Counted from the stretch's first letter, positions 20,510 through 30,095 are shown. The stretch is 64,000 nt of DNA from Fusibacter ferrireducens (GCF_015352425.1 NZ_JADKNH010000012.1:62001-126000), one strand, 5' to 3'. The notes: a model not told the origin generated them from the sequence alone. Made by a program: numbers and translations.

Positions 20510-20573
20510 GTCACGAAAAAGGTCTGGTTTTAGATGCTGAAAAAGAACGTAAACGCGCGGCGTGACAAACCAG
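20510..20573 (+). other. Possible H-type RNA pseudoknot in the ABC operon leader
   Basis: GTCACG (20510-20515) can pair with CGTGAC (20561-20566), and CTGGTTT (20524-20530) inside that loop can pair with AAACCAG (20567-20573) directly after the first stem. This is the order of a classical pseudoknot with two stacked stems. The match to any known riboswitch is not apparent. The rest of 20183-20680 shows no gene. Confidence 0.3.
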
Positions 20574-20680
20574 TACGAGATAGAGAAATGCCAAAGTGAT
20601 TTTATATATATTGATTCCAGGGGTATCCAAATAGGAACAGTATGTTTAAATAATACTAAAAAAAATGGGAGGAAAGAAAG

Positions 20681-22291
20681 ATGAAAAAGAGACTAGCTAC
20701 TTTATTGCTGTGTTTAGCAATGGTATTCACCACTCTAACAGGATGCGGATCTAAATCAGAACCAGCACCTAGTGGATCAACTGGGGATGCAAATGCGAAC
20801 ACGAACACCAGCACTAGCGAACCTGCTGCTGCTCCTGAAGCTACTGTGGCAACAACAGGCGGCATCATCAGAAGTGTAGAAGGCTTTGCGTATGCAACAC
20901 TAGATCCTCATAAGGATTACAACTCATGGCACAGTCAAAAATATGGTTTGACAGAATCTCTGTTCAAACTGGGGGATGATATGAAGATTCAGCCATGGTT
21001 AGCGAAGAGCTTGGAGATTAAAGACACTGTAGCCGTTTTAACTTTAAACGACGGCGTATGTTTTTCAAATGGCACGCCTTTGACTGCTGACATGGTAAAA
21101 CGCAATTTAGAACGTCTATCTGAAGTAAACAAGAGATTTAAATTTTATGCAAACTTTACAATGGAAGCTACAGATGACAAAACTTTGACCATCACTATGC
21201 CTGAAGTGATGCCAACTTTGGAAAATGAGATGGCTAGTCCTGAAGCTTGTATGCTTGACTTAGATGCAACTACTGATATAGATAACGCACCTATCAGTAC
21301 AGGACCTTTTGCTGTGGATGTATTCATTCCAGAAGGTGATATTACGTTAAAACGCAATGATAACTATTGGGGGGGACATGTTAACTTAGATGGCGCTAAA
21401 TTCTTCTCTATGCGTGATGGTCAATCCAAACTTATGGCTATGCAAAACGGCGAAATTGACGCTTATGATAGCCTTTCTGCAACTGATATTGAGATTTTTA
21501 GTGCTGAGCCTGATCGATATCAATTATTCTCCGTGCCTTCTCAAGCAAGAACGTATATGTTTTTAAATCCTAAAACTGTGCCTGAGAGCGTTCGTCAAGC
21601 TGTTATTTTAACCGTAGATCGAGAGTCCATCTCTGCCTTCATGGGTGGGACTGTATCTCCTTCTTATGGTGCTTATAATGAAAGTACACCTTATGGTAAA
21701 GTCCAATATCCTAGTATTGATTTAGCTAAGGCTAAAGAAATCATGGAAGCGGATGGTTATACGCTCAACAGCAATAACGTCTATGAAAAAAATGGTGTTG
21801 AGCTTCCAACAATTGGATTGTATTGCTATGCAGCACGTAGTATCGATAGCATGGCAGTTTTGATTAAAGAGCAACTTACTAATTCTGGTATCCCTGCTGA
21901 GATTAAATTGGTAGAAGATCCAGATGGTACTTATATGACTGACAAACAGTATGACATCTGCTTCTACCGTATGACGACTGATAAAACAGGTGATCCTCTA
22001 GCATTTATAGACGGTGTTGTTCGATCTGGTTCTTATCAAGATATCACTGGTTATGGTAATGCGGCAACAGATGCACAAATCGAAGAATTACGTTTTACAA
22101 TAGATTCTGAAAAACGTGCAGAAATTGCAAATGCGATTATGCAAGACTACACGGATGCTGCTGTTTTCTGTCCGTTGGTTACCTATAATAGAAATATTGT
22201 AATGAGCACAGGCGTTACTCATTTTGCTGAGACAAATCCTTATGAATTTTACACTTTAGACGCCAATACAACTGCTCCTAGCCAAAAATAG
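20681..22291 (+). CDS. ABC transporter substrate-binding lipoprotein (family 5, peptide/nickel type)
   Basis: This 536-residue lipoprotein captures a solute outside the membrane. It has a signal peptide with lipobox LTGC (Cys22), then a low-complexity S/T/A/P/N linker to about residue 60, then the family 5 fold with LNDGVCFSNGTPLTADMV, STGPFAV and YWGG landmarks. Family 5 proteins bind di- or oligopeptides, nickel chelates or opines; the ligand is not clear here. It is the first gene of the ABC transporter set at 20681-25958 and sits behind a MerR-type promoter. Two stem-loops separate it from the permease gene, which should raise its expression relative to the rest. Confidence 0.9.
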   Translation: MKKRLATLLLCLAMVFTTLTGCGSKSEPAPSGSTGDANANTNTSTSEPAAAPEATVATTGGIIRSVEGFAYATLDPHKDYNSWHSQKYGLTESLFKLGDDMKIQPWLAKSLEIKDTVAVLTLNDGVCFSNGTPLTADMVKRNLERLSEVNKRFKFYANFTMEATDDKTLTITMPEVMPTLENEMASPEACMLDLDATTDIDNAPISTGPFAVDVFIPEGDITLKRNDNYWGGHVNLDGAKFFSMRDGQSKLMAMQNGEIDAYDSLSATDIEIFSAEPDRYQLFSVPSQARTYMFLNPKTVPESVRQAVILTVDRESISAFMGGTVSPSYGAYNESTPYGKVQYPSIDLAKAKEIMEADGYTLNSNNVYEKNGVELPTIGLYCYAARSIDSMAVLIKEQLTNSGIPAEIKLVEDPDGTYMTDKQYDICFYRMTTDKTGDPLAFIDGVVRSGSYQDITGYGNAATDAQIEELRFTIDSEKRAEIANAIMQDYTDAAVFCPLVTYNRNIVMSTGVTHFAETNPYEFYTLDANTTAPSQK

Positions 22292-22318
22292 ACATTTAGA
22301 AATTAAAATATTTTTAAT

Positions 22319-22349
22319 AATATGCTGCTGGCCCCTTCAACAGCATATT
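22319..22349 (+). terminator. Intra-operon stem-loop 1 after the binding-protein gene
   Basis: AATATGCTG and CAGCATATT are perfect 9-bp arms, followed by ATTT. It probably attenuates read-through or protects the upstream mRNA. Confidence 0.6.
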
Positions 22350-22375
22350 ATTTCACACAAAGGGGTGCTGGCGAT

Positions 22376-22402
22376 AAACCCGCTAAGTAGTTAGCGGGTT
22401 TT
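22376..22402 (+). terminator. Intra-operon stem-loop 2 before the permease gene
   Basis: AAACCCGCTAA and TTAGCGGGTTT form an 11-bp stem with a GTAG loop and a short T run. It is the stronger of the two intercistronic hairpins. Confidence 0.65.
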
Positions 22403-22438
22403 AAAATGTAAATATTTTTCTAAATGAGGTGATAGAAC

Positions 22439-23368
22439 TTGCTGAAGTATTCTTTGAAAAGAATTGTTAAATTGATTCCTGTTTTGATAGCCATCACGTT
22501 AATAGTGTTTACACTAATGTATTTAACGCCTGGTGACCCCGCCTTGCAGAAATTGACATCACAAGGTGGAGAAGTTACACCTGAGTTACTTTCTGAGGTA
22601 AGACACGAAATGGGACTAGATAGACCTTTTATAATTCGTTATTCAAGTTGGGTCCTAAACGTACTTCAAGGCGATTTAGGCAATGCTTACACGGATGACC
22701 AACCTGTTGTGCCAAAACTAATGAAAGCATTAGGCTACACGGCGTCACTGGCTATTGCGTGTACTTTGTTCTCCGTTATAATTGCTGTTCCATTGGGTGT
22801 TTATACTGCTATTAAAAAAGACTCATTGTTCGATAATATTATTCGTATTTTTACTTTTACTGGAAATGCCATGCCTAACTTTCTAATCGCATTATTGCTG
22901 ATGTTTCTGTTTTGTATCAAGATAAGAGCCTTTCCTGTTATTGCCACGGCTAGCCTAAAGGGCATGTTCTTGCCAACCTTGGCTCTATCGATTCCTATGA
23001 TCTCAAGATTTGCTAGACAAACGCGTGCAGATGTTATGTCACAGCTCAGTGAAGAGTATGTTATTGGTATGCATGCTAGAGGTGTGAAAGAACGTGTTAT
23101 TCTATTTAGAAATGTATTGCACAATTCTGCGGGTTCAATCATTACCATCGTTTCTCTTCAAATTCGTGTCCTAATTGGTGGTAGTGTTGTTACAGAAATG
23201 ATCTTTCGTTGGCCAGGTATAGGTAACTTGATGATGAACTCTATTACGGCGCGAGATTTTCCAGTCGTACAAGGCGCGGTGTTGATTTTAGCAACTCTAC
23301 AGATCCTTGTTAATCTATTGACAGATTTGAGTTACTTCCTCATCGATAAAAGAATTTCACTGGAATAG
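22439..23368 (+). CDS. ABC transporter permease (DppB/NikB type)
   Basis: This 309-residue inner-membrane permease has the N-terminal PVLIAITLIVFTLMYLTPGDPA segment (shown in part) and the cytoplasmic coupling region EEYVIGMHARGVKERVI, as expected for DppB-like subunits, plus a final RWPGIGNLMMNSI motif. It starts with TTG, supported by GAGGTGAT eight bases upstream. It forms the membrane pore together with the next gene product. The substrate is the same unknown as for the binding protein. Confidence 0.92.
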   Translation: MLKYSLKRIVKLIPVLIAITLIVFTLMYLTPGDPALQKLTSQGGEVTPELLSEVRHEMGLDRPFIIRYSSWVLNVLQGDLGNAYTDDQPVVPKLMKALGYTASLAIACTLFSVIIAVPLGVYTAIKKDSLFDNIIRIFTFTGNAMPNFLIALLLMFLFCIKIRAFPVIATASLKGMFLPTLALSIPMISRFARQTRADVMSQLSEEYVIGMHARGVKERVILFRNVLHNSAGSIITIVSLQIRVLIGGSVVTEMIFRWPGIGNLMMNSITARDFPVVQGAVLILATLQILVNLLTDLSYFLIDKRISLE

Positions 23369-23378
23369 GGGTATGATA

Positions 23379-24230
23379 ATGAAAAAAGAAAAGCAAAAAC
23401 TGAGTAGAACTCAGCTGAAAAAGCTGAAAATGAAGAGAAAAGTGATTATATGGGGAGTTATTGTGAGTTTTGTTTTGATAATGAGTTTTATGGCACCATT
23501 CTTTTTACCACAAGACCCACTAGAAACAAATGCTTTAATGATGAGAAAACCGCCATCCTTTGAGCATCCACTTGGCACTGATAATTTAGGTCGTGACGTC
23601 TTTTCACGCTTATTAGCTGGTGCTCGTACTTCAATCTTTGCGACCATAATGCTGGTTATCTTTTCTTTCATTGTGGGGACAACTATTGGGGTGGTCTGTG
23701 GTTATTATGGTGGTTTTCTGGATGATATCGTGATGCGTTTTACGGACATCTTGCTATCAGTCCCACAGCTGGTGCTGGCCATTGCGGTGGCAGGTATGTT
23801 AGGTGGTAGCTTGGTGAATACTTTGATTGCCATCGGTATTACCAGTTGGACTTCTTATGCAAGACTTGCTCGAAGCCATGCAATGCGTATTAGACAGTTG
23901 CCATTTATCAATGCTTGTCGATTGACAGGTACAAGTGACGCCACTATTATCATGAGCCATGTGGTGCCTAACTTGGTCGGTCCTATGTTGGTCAATGCCA
24001 CTTTGGAGATCGGATCCACTATGCTGAATATTGCAGGACTTTCTTTCTTGGGTCTAGGCGTTGCGCCACCAACACCAGAATGGGGAGCAATGGTAAGTGA
24101 ATCTAGAAATTATCTGCAGTTAGCACCTTGGGCTGTATTTTCCCCGGCCATAGCGATCTTAGTGACGGTTATGCTTTTCAACTACTTTGGTGAGAGCGTA
24201 TGTGATCTTACGAATACAAAGGAGGCGTAA
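23379..24230 (+). CDS. ABC transporter permease (DppC/NikC type)
   Basis: This second permease subunit, about 283 residues, has a basic N-terminus, one membrane segment, then HPLGTDNLGRDVFSRLLAGA, the hallmark of DppC-like proteins, and a coupling loop with FINACRLTGTSD. The C-terminal GLGVAPPTPEWGAMV is also typical. Two in-frame ATG codons (23373, 23379) are possible; 23379 is spaced better from AGGGG. It is followed two bases later by the first ATPase gene. Confidence 0.92.
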   Translation: MKKEKQKLSRTQLKKLKMKRKVIIWGVIVSFVLIMSFMAPFFLPQDPLETNALMMRKPPSFEHPLGTDNLGRDVFSRLLAGARTSIFATIMLVIFSFIVGTTIGVVCGYYGGFLDDIVMRFTDILLSVPQLVLAIAVAGMLGGSLVNTLIAIGITSWTSYARLARSHAMRIRQLPFINACRLTGTSDATIIMSHVVPNLVGPMLVNATLEIGSTMLNIAGLSFLGLGVAPPTPEWGAMVSESRNYLQLAPWAVFSPAIAILVTVMLFNYFGESVCDLTNTKEA

Positions 24231-24232
24231 AC

Positions 24233-25204
24233 GTGGAAAAAGCAAAATCGGGAAAAAATTTACTTGAAATCAACAATCTTACTGTCTCGTATGGTGATGG
24301 GAAGATTATTACAGAAGTATCCTTTGCCCTAAAACCAGGAGAAATTGTCTGTATTGCTGGCGAGAGTGGATGTGGCAAAAGTACTTTGATCAAAGCGGTA
24401 TTGGGCATTAAACAATTAGGTGCGATTATCGAAGAAGGCAGTATCGTTTTGGATGGGATGGATATCACGCGTATGAGTGATGAAGATAGACGTCAAATCC
24501 TCGGGACACAGATTGGCTATGTGCCTCAGAATACCAGAGGATCTTTTAACAATATCAGGTCATATGATGTGCAGTATCAAGAGACAATGAGAAGTCATGG
24601 TCTAAAATTCGATCGAAACGAAGCCATCAAGTGTTTTGATAGATTGAATTTCCCAGATTCAGATAAGTTACTATTCTATCAACCGTGGGAGATGTCAGGC
24701 GGTATGAATCAGCGTATGGCAATCGCTCAAGCCGTGCTCCTAGGTCCAAAATTGATGCTTTGCGACGAGGCGACATCTGTATTGGACGTAACTTCTCAGA
24801 AGGAAGTTATCGAGGAATTGGCGAAATTGAGAGATGAGTTGGGATGGTCCATCCTGTTCATCACGCATAACTTAGGTGTTGCATCTCATATTGCAGACAA
24901 ACTAGGCGTTATGTACGCAGGCCGTATGGTTGAGTACGGCAATATTAGAAAAGTACTGGATAATCCAATTCACCCGTATACGAAGAGACTATTGTCTGCT
25001 ATTCCAGGTAGAGACAGAAAACTGCCTCTTGGTATTGAAGGCCGTCCACCACTCGATGGCGCAGAATGGGAAGGTTGTAACTTCGTAGATAGATGTATCC
25101 ATGGTGGCGAAAAATGTACAGAAAAAATGTACAAATTAGTTGAAGTTGAGCCAGATCACTTTGCGAGCTGCATGAGAGGAGGTCAGTGTAATGACAACGA
25201 GTGA
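24233..25204 (+). CDS. ABC transporter ATPase (DppD/NikD type)
   Basis: This 323-residue ATPase powers the transporter. It has Walker A GESGCGKST, signature MSGGMNQRMAIAQA and Walker B LMLCDEATSVLD, then a C-terminal peptide-transporter extension with a cysteine cluster (CNFVDRC, EKC, SCM). That cluster is a feature of Dpp/Opp ATPases, some of which bind an iron-sulfur cluster there. It starts with GTG after AAAGGAGG. The gene overlaps the next by 14 bases. Confidence 0.93.
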   Translation: MEKAKSGKNLLEINNLTVSYGDGKIITEVSFALKPGEIVCIAGESGCGKSTLIKAVLGIKQLGAIIEEGSIVLDGMDITRMSDEDRRQILGTQIGYVPQNTRGSFNNIRSYDVQYQETMRSHGLKFDRNEAIKCFDRLNFPDSDKLLFYQPWEMSGGMNQRMAIAQAVLLGPKLMLCDEATSVLDVTSQKEVIEELAKLRDELGWSILFITHNLGVASHIADKLGVMYAGRMVEYGNIRKVLDNPIHPYTKRLLSAIPGRDRKLPLGIEGRPPLDGAEWEGCNFVDRCIHGGEKCTEKMYKLVEVEPDHFASCMRGGQCNDNE

Positions 25205-25958
25205 AGCGCCTTTGTTGGAAGTGAGAAATGTTGCAAAGCATTATGGTAAAGGCAAAAGAGCGAAAGAGGTATTGACTGATCTAAACTTTACCTTGAATGA
25301 GGGTGAAGTTTTGGGAATCATTGGCGAATCAGGTTGTGGTAAGAGTGTCTTGTTGAATTTGATTTCATGTCTTGAGCCTGTGTCTAATGGTCAACTATTT
25401 TTTAGAGGTGAGGAGTACACTGGACGTAAGCCGTCTGCTGTATGTCGCTGGTTCCAAGTCATCTTTCAGGATTCGGAAGCGGCTTTTGATCCTAAAAGAA
25501 CAATTCGAGAGTCTATGCATGAGAATTTGAGACAACTCTCTGGAAATGTGGCTGATGCCGATAAAAAAATTAAAGAAATGGTTGCCTTAATGGGACTTGA
25601 CGCTCAGCTTGTTGATAGATATCCGCGTCAGCTTTCAGGTGGTCAGGTACAACGTATGTCAATTGCTAGAGGACTGATCACAGAGCCCAATATGATCTTA
25701 TGTGATGAGATCACATCTGCTTTGGATGTTTCTGCTCAAGCTATGATCATGCAATATATGTATGAATTGCGTATGAAACGCGGTCTCACAATGATTTTTG
25801 TCTCTCATGATTTGGCGCTTTGTAGCACGTTCTGTGATAGAATTGCCATTATGCAAGAAGGTAAAATTATTGAGATTGGTACACCAGATCAAATTATGGA
25901 CGAACCTAAAGAAGACTATACAAAACTTTTACTTGATGCGGTTATTTATGTGAAATAA
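25191..25958 (+). CDS. ABC transporter ATPase (DppF/NikE type)
   Basis: This second ATPase, 255 residues, has Walker A GESGCGKSVL, signature LSGGQVQRMSIARG and Walker B MILCDEITSALD. It lacks the C-terminal cysteine extension of its partner, which is closer to NikE and short DppF forms. It begins inside the end of the preceding gene with a GGAGG site, so translation is coupled. It is the last gene of the transporter operon. Confidence 0.92.
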   Translation: MTTSEAPLLEVRNVAKHYGKGKRAKEVLTDLNFTLNEGEVLGIIGESGCGKSVLLNLISCLEPVSNGQLFFRGEEYTGRKPSAVCRWFQVIFQDSEAAFDPKRTIRESMHENLRQLSGNVADADKKIKEMVALMGLDAQLVDRYPRQLSGGQVQRMSIARGLITEPNMILCDEITSALDVSAQAMIMQYMYELRMKRGLTMIFVSHDLALCSTFCDRIAIMQEGKIIEIGTPDQIMDEPKEDYTKLLLDAVIYVK

Positions 25959-26021
25959 TGGTTTTACGATAATAACAGGGGGCACAACTCAAATAAATTT
26001 GAATATAAGTGAAATTTTTAT

Positions 26022-26048
26022 GGCAGATTATCCATCAGATAGTCTGCC
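26022..26048 (+). terminator. Stem-loop after the ABC operon
   Basis: GGCAGA (26022) pairs with TCTGCC (26043-26048), with an inner TATC/GATA stem. The following T run is poor (TAGTTTATG), so termination efficiency is uncertain. Confidence 0.5.
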
Positions 26049-26128
26049 TAGTTTATGTCTAAAAAGTTATCATGTTTTCGTATAGTAGGGGTCTTGAGAT
26101 GATAATAATATGCTCCGATTACTCTTAA

Positions 26129-26159
26129 TTGACTCTATAGTAACTATAGGGGCTATAAT
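26129..26159 (+). promoter_or_regulatory. MerR-type promoter of the MFS transporter gene
   Basis: TTGACT (26129-26134), a 19-bp spacer with the perfect palindrome CTATAGTAACTATAG, and the consensus -10 TATAAT (26154-26159). It is the cleanest copy of the set, 72 bases before the start of the transporter gene. Confidence 0.82.
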
Positions 26160-26231
26160 ATATTTGTAAAAAACATTTGAAAATGATATGAATTTAGATT
26201 CGCTCTGTTCAATGAAAGAAGAGTGTCCATT

Positions 26232-27419
26232 ATGATTTTGAAAGGGACGAAGACATCAACTAAGTTGATGATGCTTCAATTTGTTTACTATGTTTCTTTG
26301 GCAACGCTCTATTCATACACGGTCAATATTTTGACGGATATGGGCTATGGTGCATTTTGGGCAGGAATATTGAGAACCTCTATGGCAGCAGCCGCAATAT
26401 TGTCGCAGGCCTTTAGAGGTTATATTGCAGATACTTTCATACCGGTAAAAAAACTGATTATTGCGATGCTCTCGGCTTCCGCTATACTGAGTATTTTCTT
26501 GTTGCCTAAGATTGCTTTAATGGGAAATCCGCTCTATTTTGTAATTGCAGTCACAATAGTATCTTTTCTAGATTATACAAATAGCGTTGATTTGGATGTT
26601 TGGGCAGTGAGCTTAATAGAAAGCGAAAAGAGTGGAGACTTTGGCTACGTGCGCAGTGGTGGCTCAGCGGGTTATGCACTGGCCTCTCTTGTGTTTGGAT
26701 TTGTCATTGTGCGTTTTGGTACTGGAATTCTCTACGACTGTCATGCAGCATTTTTATTGTTGACAGTCATAATAGCCTTCAGTATAAAAGGAATACCTTG
26801 CAAAAATAGTAAGAAAGAAAATGTTGATACAATTTTGATGACGAGTGCCATAGGCCTACTGATAAAAAATAGAAAGTTTGTGCATATTGTGTTCGCGGCA
26901 TCATTGATGTTTTTTGCGATGGGTCCAGTGTCTTCATTTTTGTATCTGTATATAGTGCAGGCAGGGGGCGATAGTTCACACCTTGGCATTGCGTGGGTGA
27001 TTGCATCAGTTGCTCAGATCATCTCAATGAGCATCTCTTCAAAATTTATTAGAAGGGGTGTTAGTGCGCCTGTTGTACTGTGTGTTGCTCTTATTTTGGG
27101 CAGTGTAAGGGCCTTTACATTGTATTTTCCAACGGGGATTTGGATAATCATCATACTCATGGTGTTTCACGGGTTTTCTTATGGTGGTTTTACGCGTGTC
27201 TATACAGAATATGTCAGTGGCATTGTTCCCAAAAATATTGTGACCACAGCAACAACACTTGGGAGCGCATTTGCAATCGGTGTTGGCGGTATGTCGGGGA
27301 GCCTTGTTGGCAGTTTTATGATCGATTTTGCTGGATTGAATAATTATGCGTTATTATGTGGCTTCATTTATATCTTGAGCATGTTTGTTATGTGGCCAGA
27401 TGTGCGAAAGGGCCTGTAA
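26232..27419 (+). CDS. Major facilitator superfamily transporter
   Basis: This 395-residue protein has about twelve hydrophobic segments in two halves with a charged central loop near residues 195-215 (KGIPCKNSKKENVD). The overall pattern resembles the LacY/nucleoside-symporter-like MFS group. No specific substrate motif is visible. The ATG at 26232 is spaced correctly from AAGAAGAG, so the GTG at 26223 is not needed. The MerR-type promoter directly upstream, together with a BmrR-like regulator in the region, makes either an efflux pump or an importer of a regulator ligand plausible. Confidence 0.8.
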   Translation: MILKGTKTSTKLMMLQFVYYVSLATLYSYTVNILTDMGYGAFWAGILRTSMAAAAILSQAFRGYIADTFIPVKKLIIAMLSASAILSIFLLPKIALMGNPLYFVIAVTIVSFLDYTNSVDLDVWAVSLIESEKSGDFGYVRSGGSAGYALASLVFGFVIVRFGTGILYDCHAAFLLLTVIIAFSIKGIPCKNSKKENVDTILMTSAIGLLIKNRKFVHIVFAASLMFFAMGPVSSFLYLYIVQAGGDSSHLGIAWVIASVAQIISMSISSKFIRRGVSAPVVLCVALILGSVRAFTLYFPTGIWIIIILMVFHGFSYGGFTRVYTEYVSGIVPKNIVTTATTLGSAFAIGVGGMSGSLVGSFMIDFAGLNNYALLCGFIYILSMFVMWPDVRKGL

Positions 27420-27529
27420 AATTTTGTGTATAATTTAAATGGATTTTGTGGTTTTAGTGCGTTTTAATGGACGCATTCTAATATGAAATAATAAGGACTC
27501 CACCGAATAAGGAGAAAGGCGGTAGCAAA

Positions 27530-28711
27530 ATGAGTAAACCGGATTACAATGCACTTGCGTTGAAAATGCATGAGGCATTTAGAGGAAAAATTGAAGTGGT
27601 CAGTAAGGTGCCCTTAAAGGACCGTACGGATATGTCAACAGCTTATACGCCTGGGGTTGCGGAACCTTGCAGGAAAATAAGTGAAAATAAGGAGGACGTG
27701 TATAAATATACTGCTAAAGGCAACTTGGTCGCTATAGTCAGTGACGGCACAGCGGTTTTGGGCTTAGGCGATATCGGACCAGAGGCTGCTATGCCAGTTA
27801 TGGAGGGCAAAGCCATTCTATTCAAGAATTTTGGAAACGTAGATGCTTTTCCAATTTGCTTGGGCACTAAAGATGTGGATGAAATCGTCCAAGTTGTAAA
27901 AATGCTTGAGCCTACTTTCGGTGGCATTAACTTGGAAGATATCTCAGCGCCTCGCTGTGTTGAGATTGAAACTAAGTTGAAAGCATCTATGAACATTCCT
28001 GTTTTTCATGATGATCAACATGGTACAGCAGTTGTTTTGAGCGCTGCACTAATCAATGCACTTAAAATTGTTGGCAAAAAATTTGAGACAATCAAAGTTG
28101 TAATTAATGGTGCCGGTTCTGCAGGATGGGCCATTATGAATATTTTGATTGATTTAGGTGTAAAGGATATTATTGTGTGTGATAGAGAAGGCATTATTGT
28201 TAAGAGCGATGCTGAAAATCTTTGGTTGAGAAACAAAATGGTTGAAAAGAGTAATTTTGAAGGAAAAACTGGAAACCTTGCAGATGCCATGGTTGGAGCT
28301 GATGTTTTTATCGGGGTATCTGGTCCTAGGGCGGTTTCTAAGGATATGGTCAAGTCTATGGGAAAAGATCCAATCGTTTTTGCCATGGCGAATCCAGATC
28401 CAGAAATTGATCCTGAAGATGCAAAAGAAGCCGGTGCAAGAATTGTAGGCACTGGTCGTTCTGATTACCCGAATCAAATCAATAATGTACTCGCTTTTCC
28501 AGGTATTTTTAGAGGCGCATTAGATGCCAGAGCATCGGATATAAATGAAGCTATGAAAGTAGCGGCGGCATATGCTATCGCCAGTTTAGTAGATGAAAGT
28601 GAATTGGAAGAGACGTTTATTATCCCTTACGCACTAGACGAGCGCGTTGCCACAGCAGTTGCAAAAGCAGTATTTGACGCAGCCGTTAAATCTGGCGTTG
28701 CCAAAGCCTAA
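27530..28711 (+). CDS. Malic enzyme (NAD(P)-dependent)
   Basis: The 393-residue enzyme decarboxylates malate to pyruvate. It has YTPGVAEPC, the GLGDIGPEAAMPVMEGKAILFK region (shown split in the family as two blocks), FHDDQHGTA for metal binding, and the nucleotide-binding VVINGAGSAGWAI. The length is that of the short bacterial form without the phosphotransacetylase-like extension. It lies between the MFS transporter and LarA genes and may form with larA a malate/lactate to pyruvate route. Confidence 0.95.
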   Translation: MSKPDYNALALKMHEAFRGKIEVVSKVPLKDRTDMSTAYTPGVAEPCRKISENKEDVYKYTAKGNLVAIVSDGTAVLGLGDIGPEAAMPVMEGKAILFKNFGNVDAFPICLGTKDVDEIVQVVKMLEPTFGGINLEDISAPRCVEIETKLKASMNIPVFHDDQHGTAVVLSAALINALKIVGKKFETIKVVINGAGSAGWAIMNILIDLGVKDIIVCDREGIIVKSDAENLWLRNKMVEKSNFEGKTGNLADAMVGADVFIGVSGPRAVSKDMVKSMGKDPIVFAMANPDPEIDPEDAKEAGARIVGTGRSDYPNQINNVLAFPGIFRGALDARASDINEAMKVAAAYAIASLVDESELEETFIIPYALDERVATAVAKAVFDAAVKSGVAKA

Positions 28712-28841
28712 ATGAACGCATTGGCGTTAAGGCGAGAGGTTAAAGCCTAGCACGGTGCAGAATTAGAATCTCTACCCATTGTTTACCATTGTATTTTCAA
28801 CTGAAAAGCTTTAAAATAATGAAGCATAAGGAGTGTTAGAT

Positions 28842-30095
28842 ATGATGCAATTTGAATTTAAATTTTCTAAAGAGACCGTTAGCTTTGAAATTCCTGAAAA
28901 AAACTTTTATAAAGAGCTTAAGCCGAACAAAGTAGAGATTGGATTAACAGAGCAAGATGAAGTTAAGCGTTCTCTCAAAGAACCGATTGCCTCTCCACGT
29001 CTTAAAGAGATTGTCAAGCCAGGTGAAAAGATATTTATCATAACCAGTGATATTACGCGCCCCATGCCGAGTTACAAGGTGCTCCCATGTGTGTTGGATG
29101 AAATGAAAGAAGCTGGTGTAAAGGAAGAAGATATCACTGTTGTATTGGCTCTTGGAAGTCATCGAAGCCATACAGAGGCGGAAAAGAAAACCCTCGTGGG
29201 AGAAGCTGTCTATAACAGCAAGATCAAAATCATCGACAGTGATATGGCACAGTGCATCAATTTAGGCACATGCAAGAATGGTACACCTGTAGATATTTTT
29301 GAGCCCGTTGCAAAAGCAGATCGAATCATTTGTTTGGGTAATGTAGAATATCACTATTTTGCGGGATACAGCGGCGGGGCCAAAGCACTCATGCCAGGCG
29401 TATCCAGTCATGCGGCGATACAAGCCAATCACAGTAATATGGTTAAACCTGAAGCGAGAACAGGCAATTTGGAAACCAATCCAGTAAGACAAGACATAGA
29501 TCAAATTACCGAATTTATCAAAATCGATTTTATTGTAAACGTGGTGCTGAATGCTAAGAAAGAAATCATCAAAGCGGTGTCAGGCCACTGGAAAGAGGCG
29601 CACAGAGAAGGCTGCCGATTCTTGGATACAATGTATGGCATCGAAATTGAGGCCCCGGCGGATATTGTGGTTGTGACCCCAGGAGGCTTTCCGAAGGATA
29701 TCAACCTTTATCAATCCCAAAAGTCTCTAGATAACTCAAAACACGCGGTTAAAGAGGGTGGTGTCATTGTTATGCTGGCTTCTGCCAAAGAGGGGTTTGG
29801 AGAAAAGACGTTTGAAGATTGGATGAGAAATAAATCCCCTATGGAAATGATTGAAGAGATTAAGTGCAACTTCAAGCTTGGTGGGCATAAAGCCGCAGCC
29901 ATAGCCAGCGTTATCCAAAAATCGGACATCTATTTTGTGTCTGATTTGGATGATGAATTGGTTCGAAGTATAAACTTCATCCCTTTTAAAACAGCACAAG
30001 AAGCCATCGATAAGGCGTTAGAAAAACAGGGTGAAAATGCTAAAATATTGCTTATGCCTGCAGGTGGTTCAACGTTGCCGATCGTAAAAAAATAG
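28842..30095 (+). CDS. larA: LarA-family nickel-pincer racemase/epimerase
   Basis: LarA interconverts lactate enantiomers, and relatives epimerise other 2-hydroxyacids, using a nickel pincer cofactor attached to a lysine. The 417-residue sequence has LGSHRSHT with histidines and EYHYFAGYSGGAKALMPG, in which K181 is the expected pincer-bound lysine, then the SSHAAIQANH histidine. The ATG at 28842 follows AAGGAG by 8 bases. No larB, larC or larE genes for cofactor synthesis are in the window, so they must be elsewhere if the protein is active. A family 5 (peptide/nickel) ABC transporter is encoded 3 kb upstream. Confidence 0.88.
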   Translation: MMQFEFKFSKETVSFEIPEKNFYKELKPNKVEIGLTEQDEVKRSLKEPIASPRLKEIVKPGEKIFIITSDITRPMPSYKVLPCVLDEMKEAGVKEEDITVVLALGSHRSHTEAEKKTLVGEAVYNSKIKIIDSDMAQCINLGTCKNGTPVDIFEPVAKADRIICLGNVEYHYFAGYSGGAKALMPGVSSHAAIQANHSNMVKPEARTGNLETNPVRQDIDQITEFIKIDFIVNVVLNAKKEIIKAVSGHWKEAHREGCRFLDTMYGIEIEAPADIVVVTPGGFPKDINLYQSQKSLDNSKHAVKEGGVIVMLASAKEGFGEKTFEDWMRNKSPMEMIEEIKCNFKLGGHKAAAIASVIQKSDIYFVSDLDDELVRSINFIPFKTAQEAIDKALEKQGENAKILLMPAGGSTLPIVKK

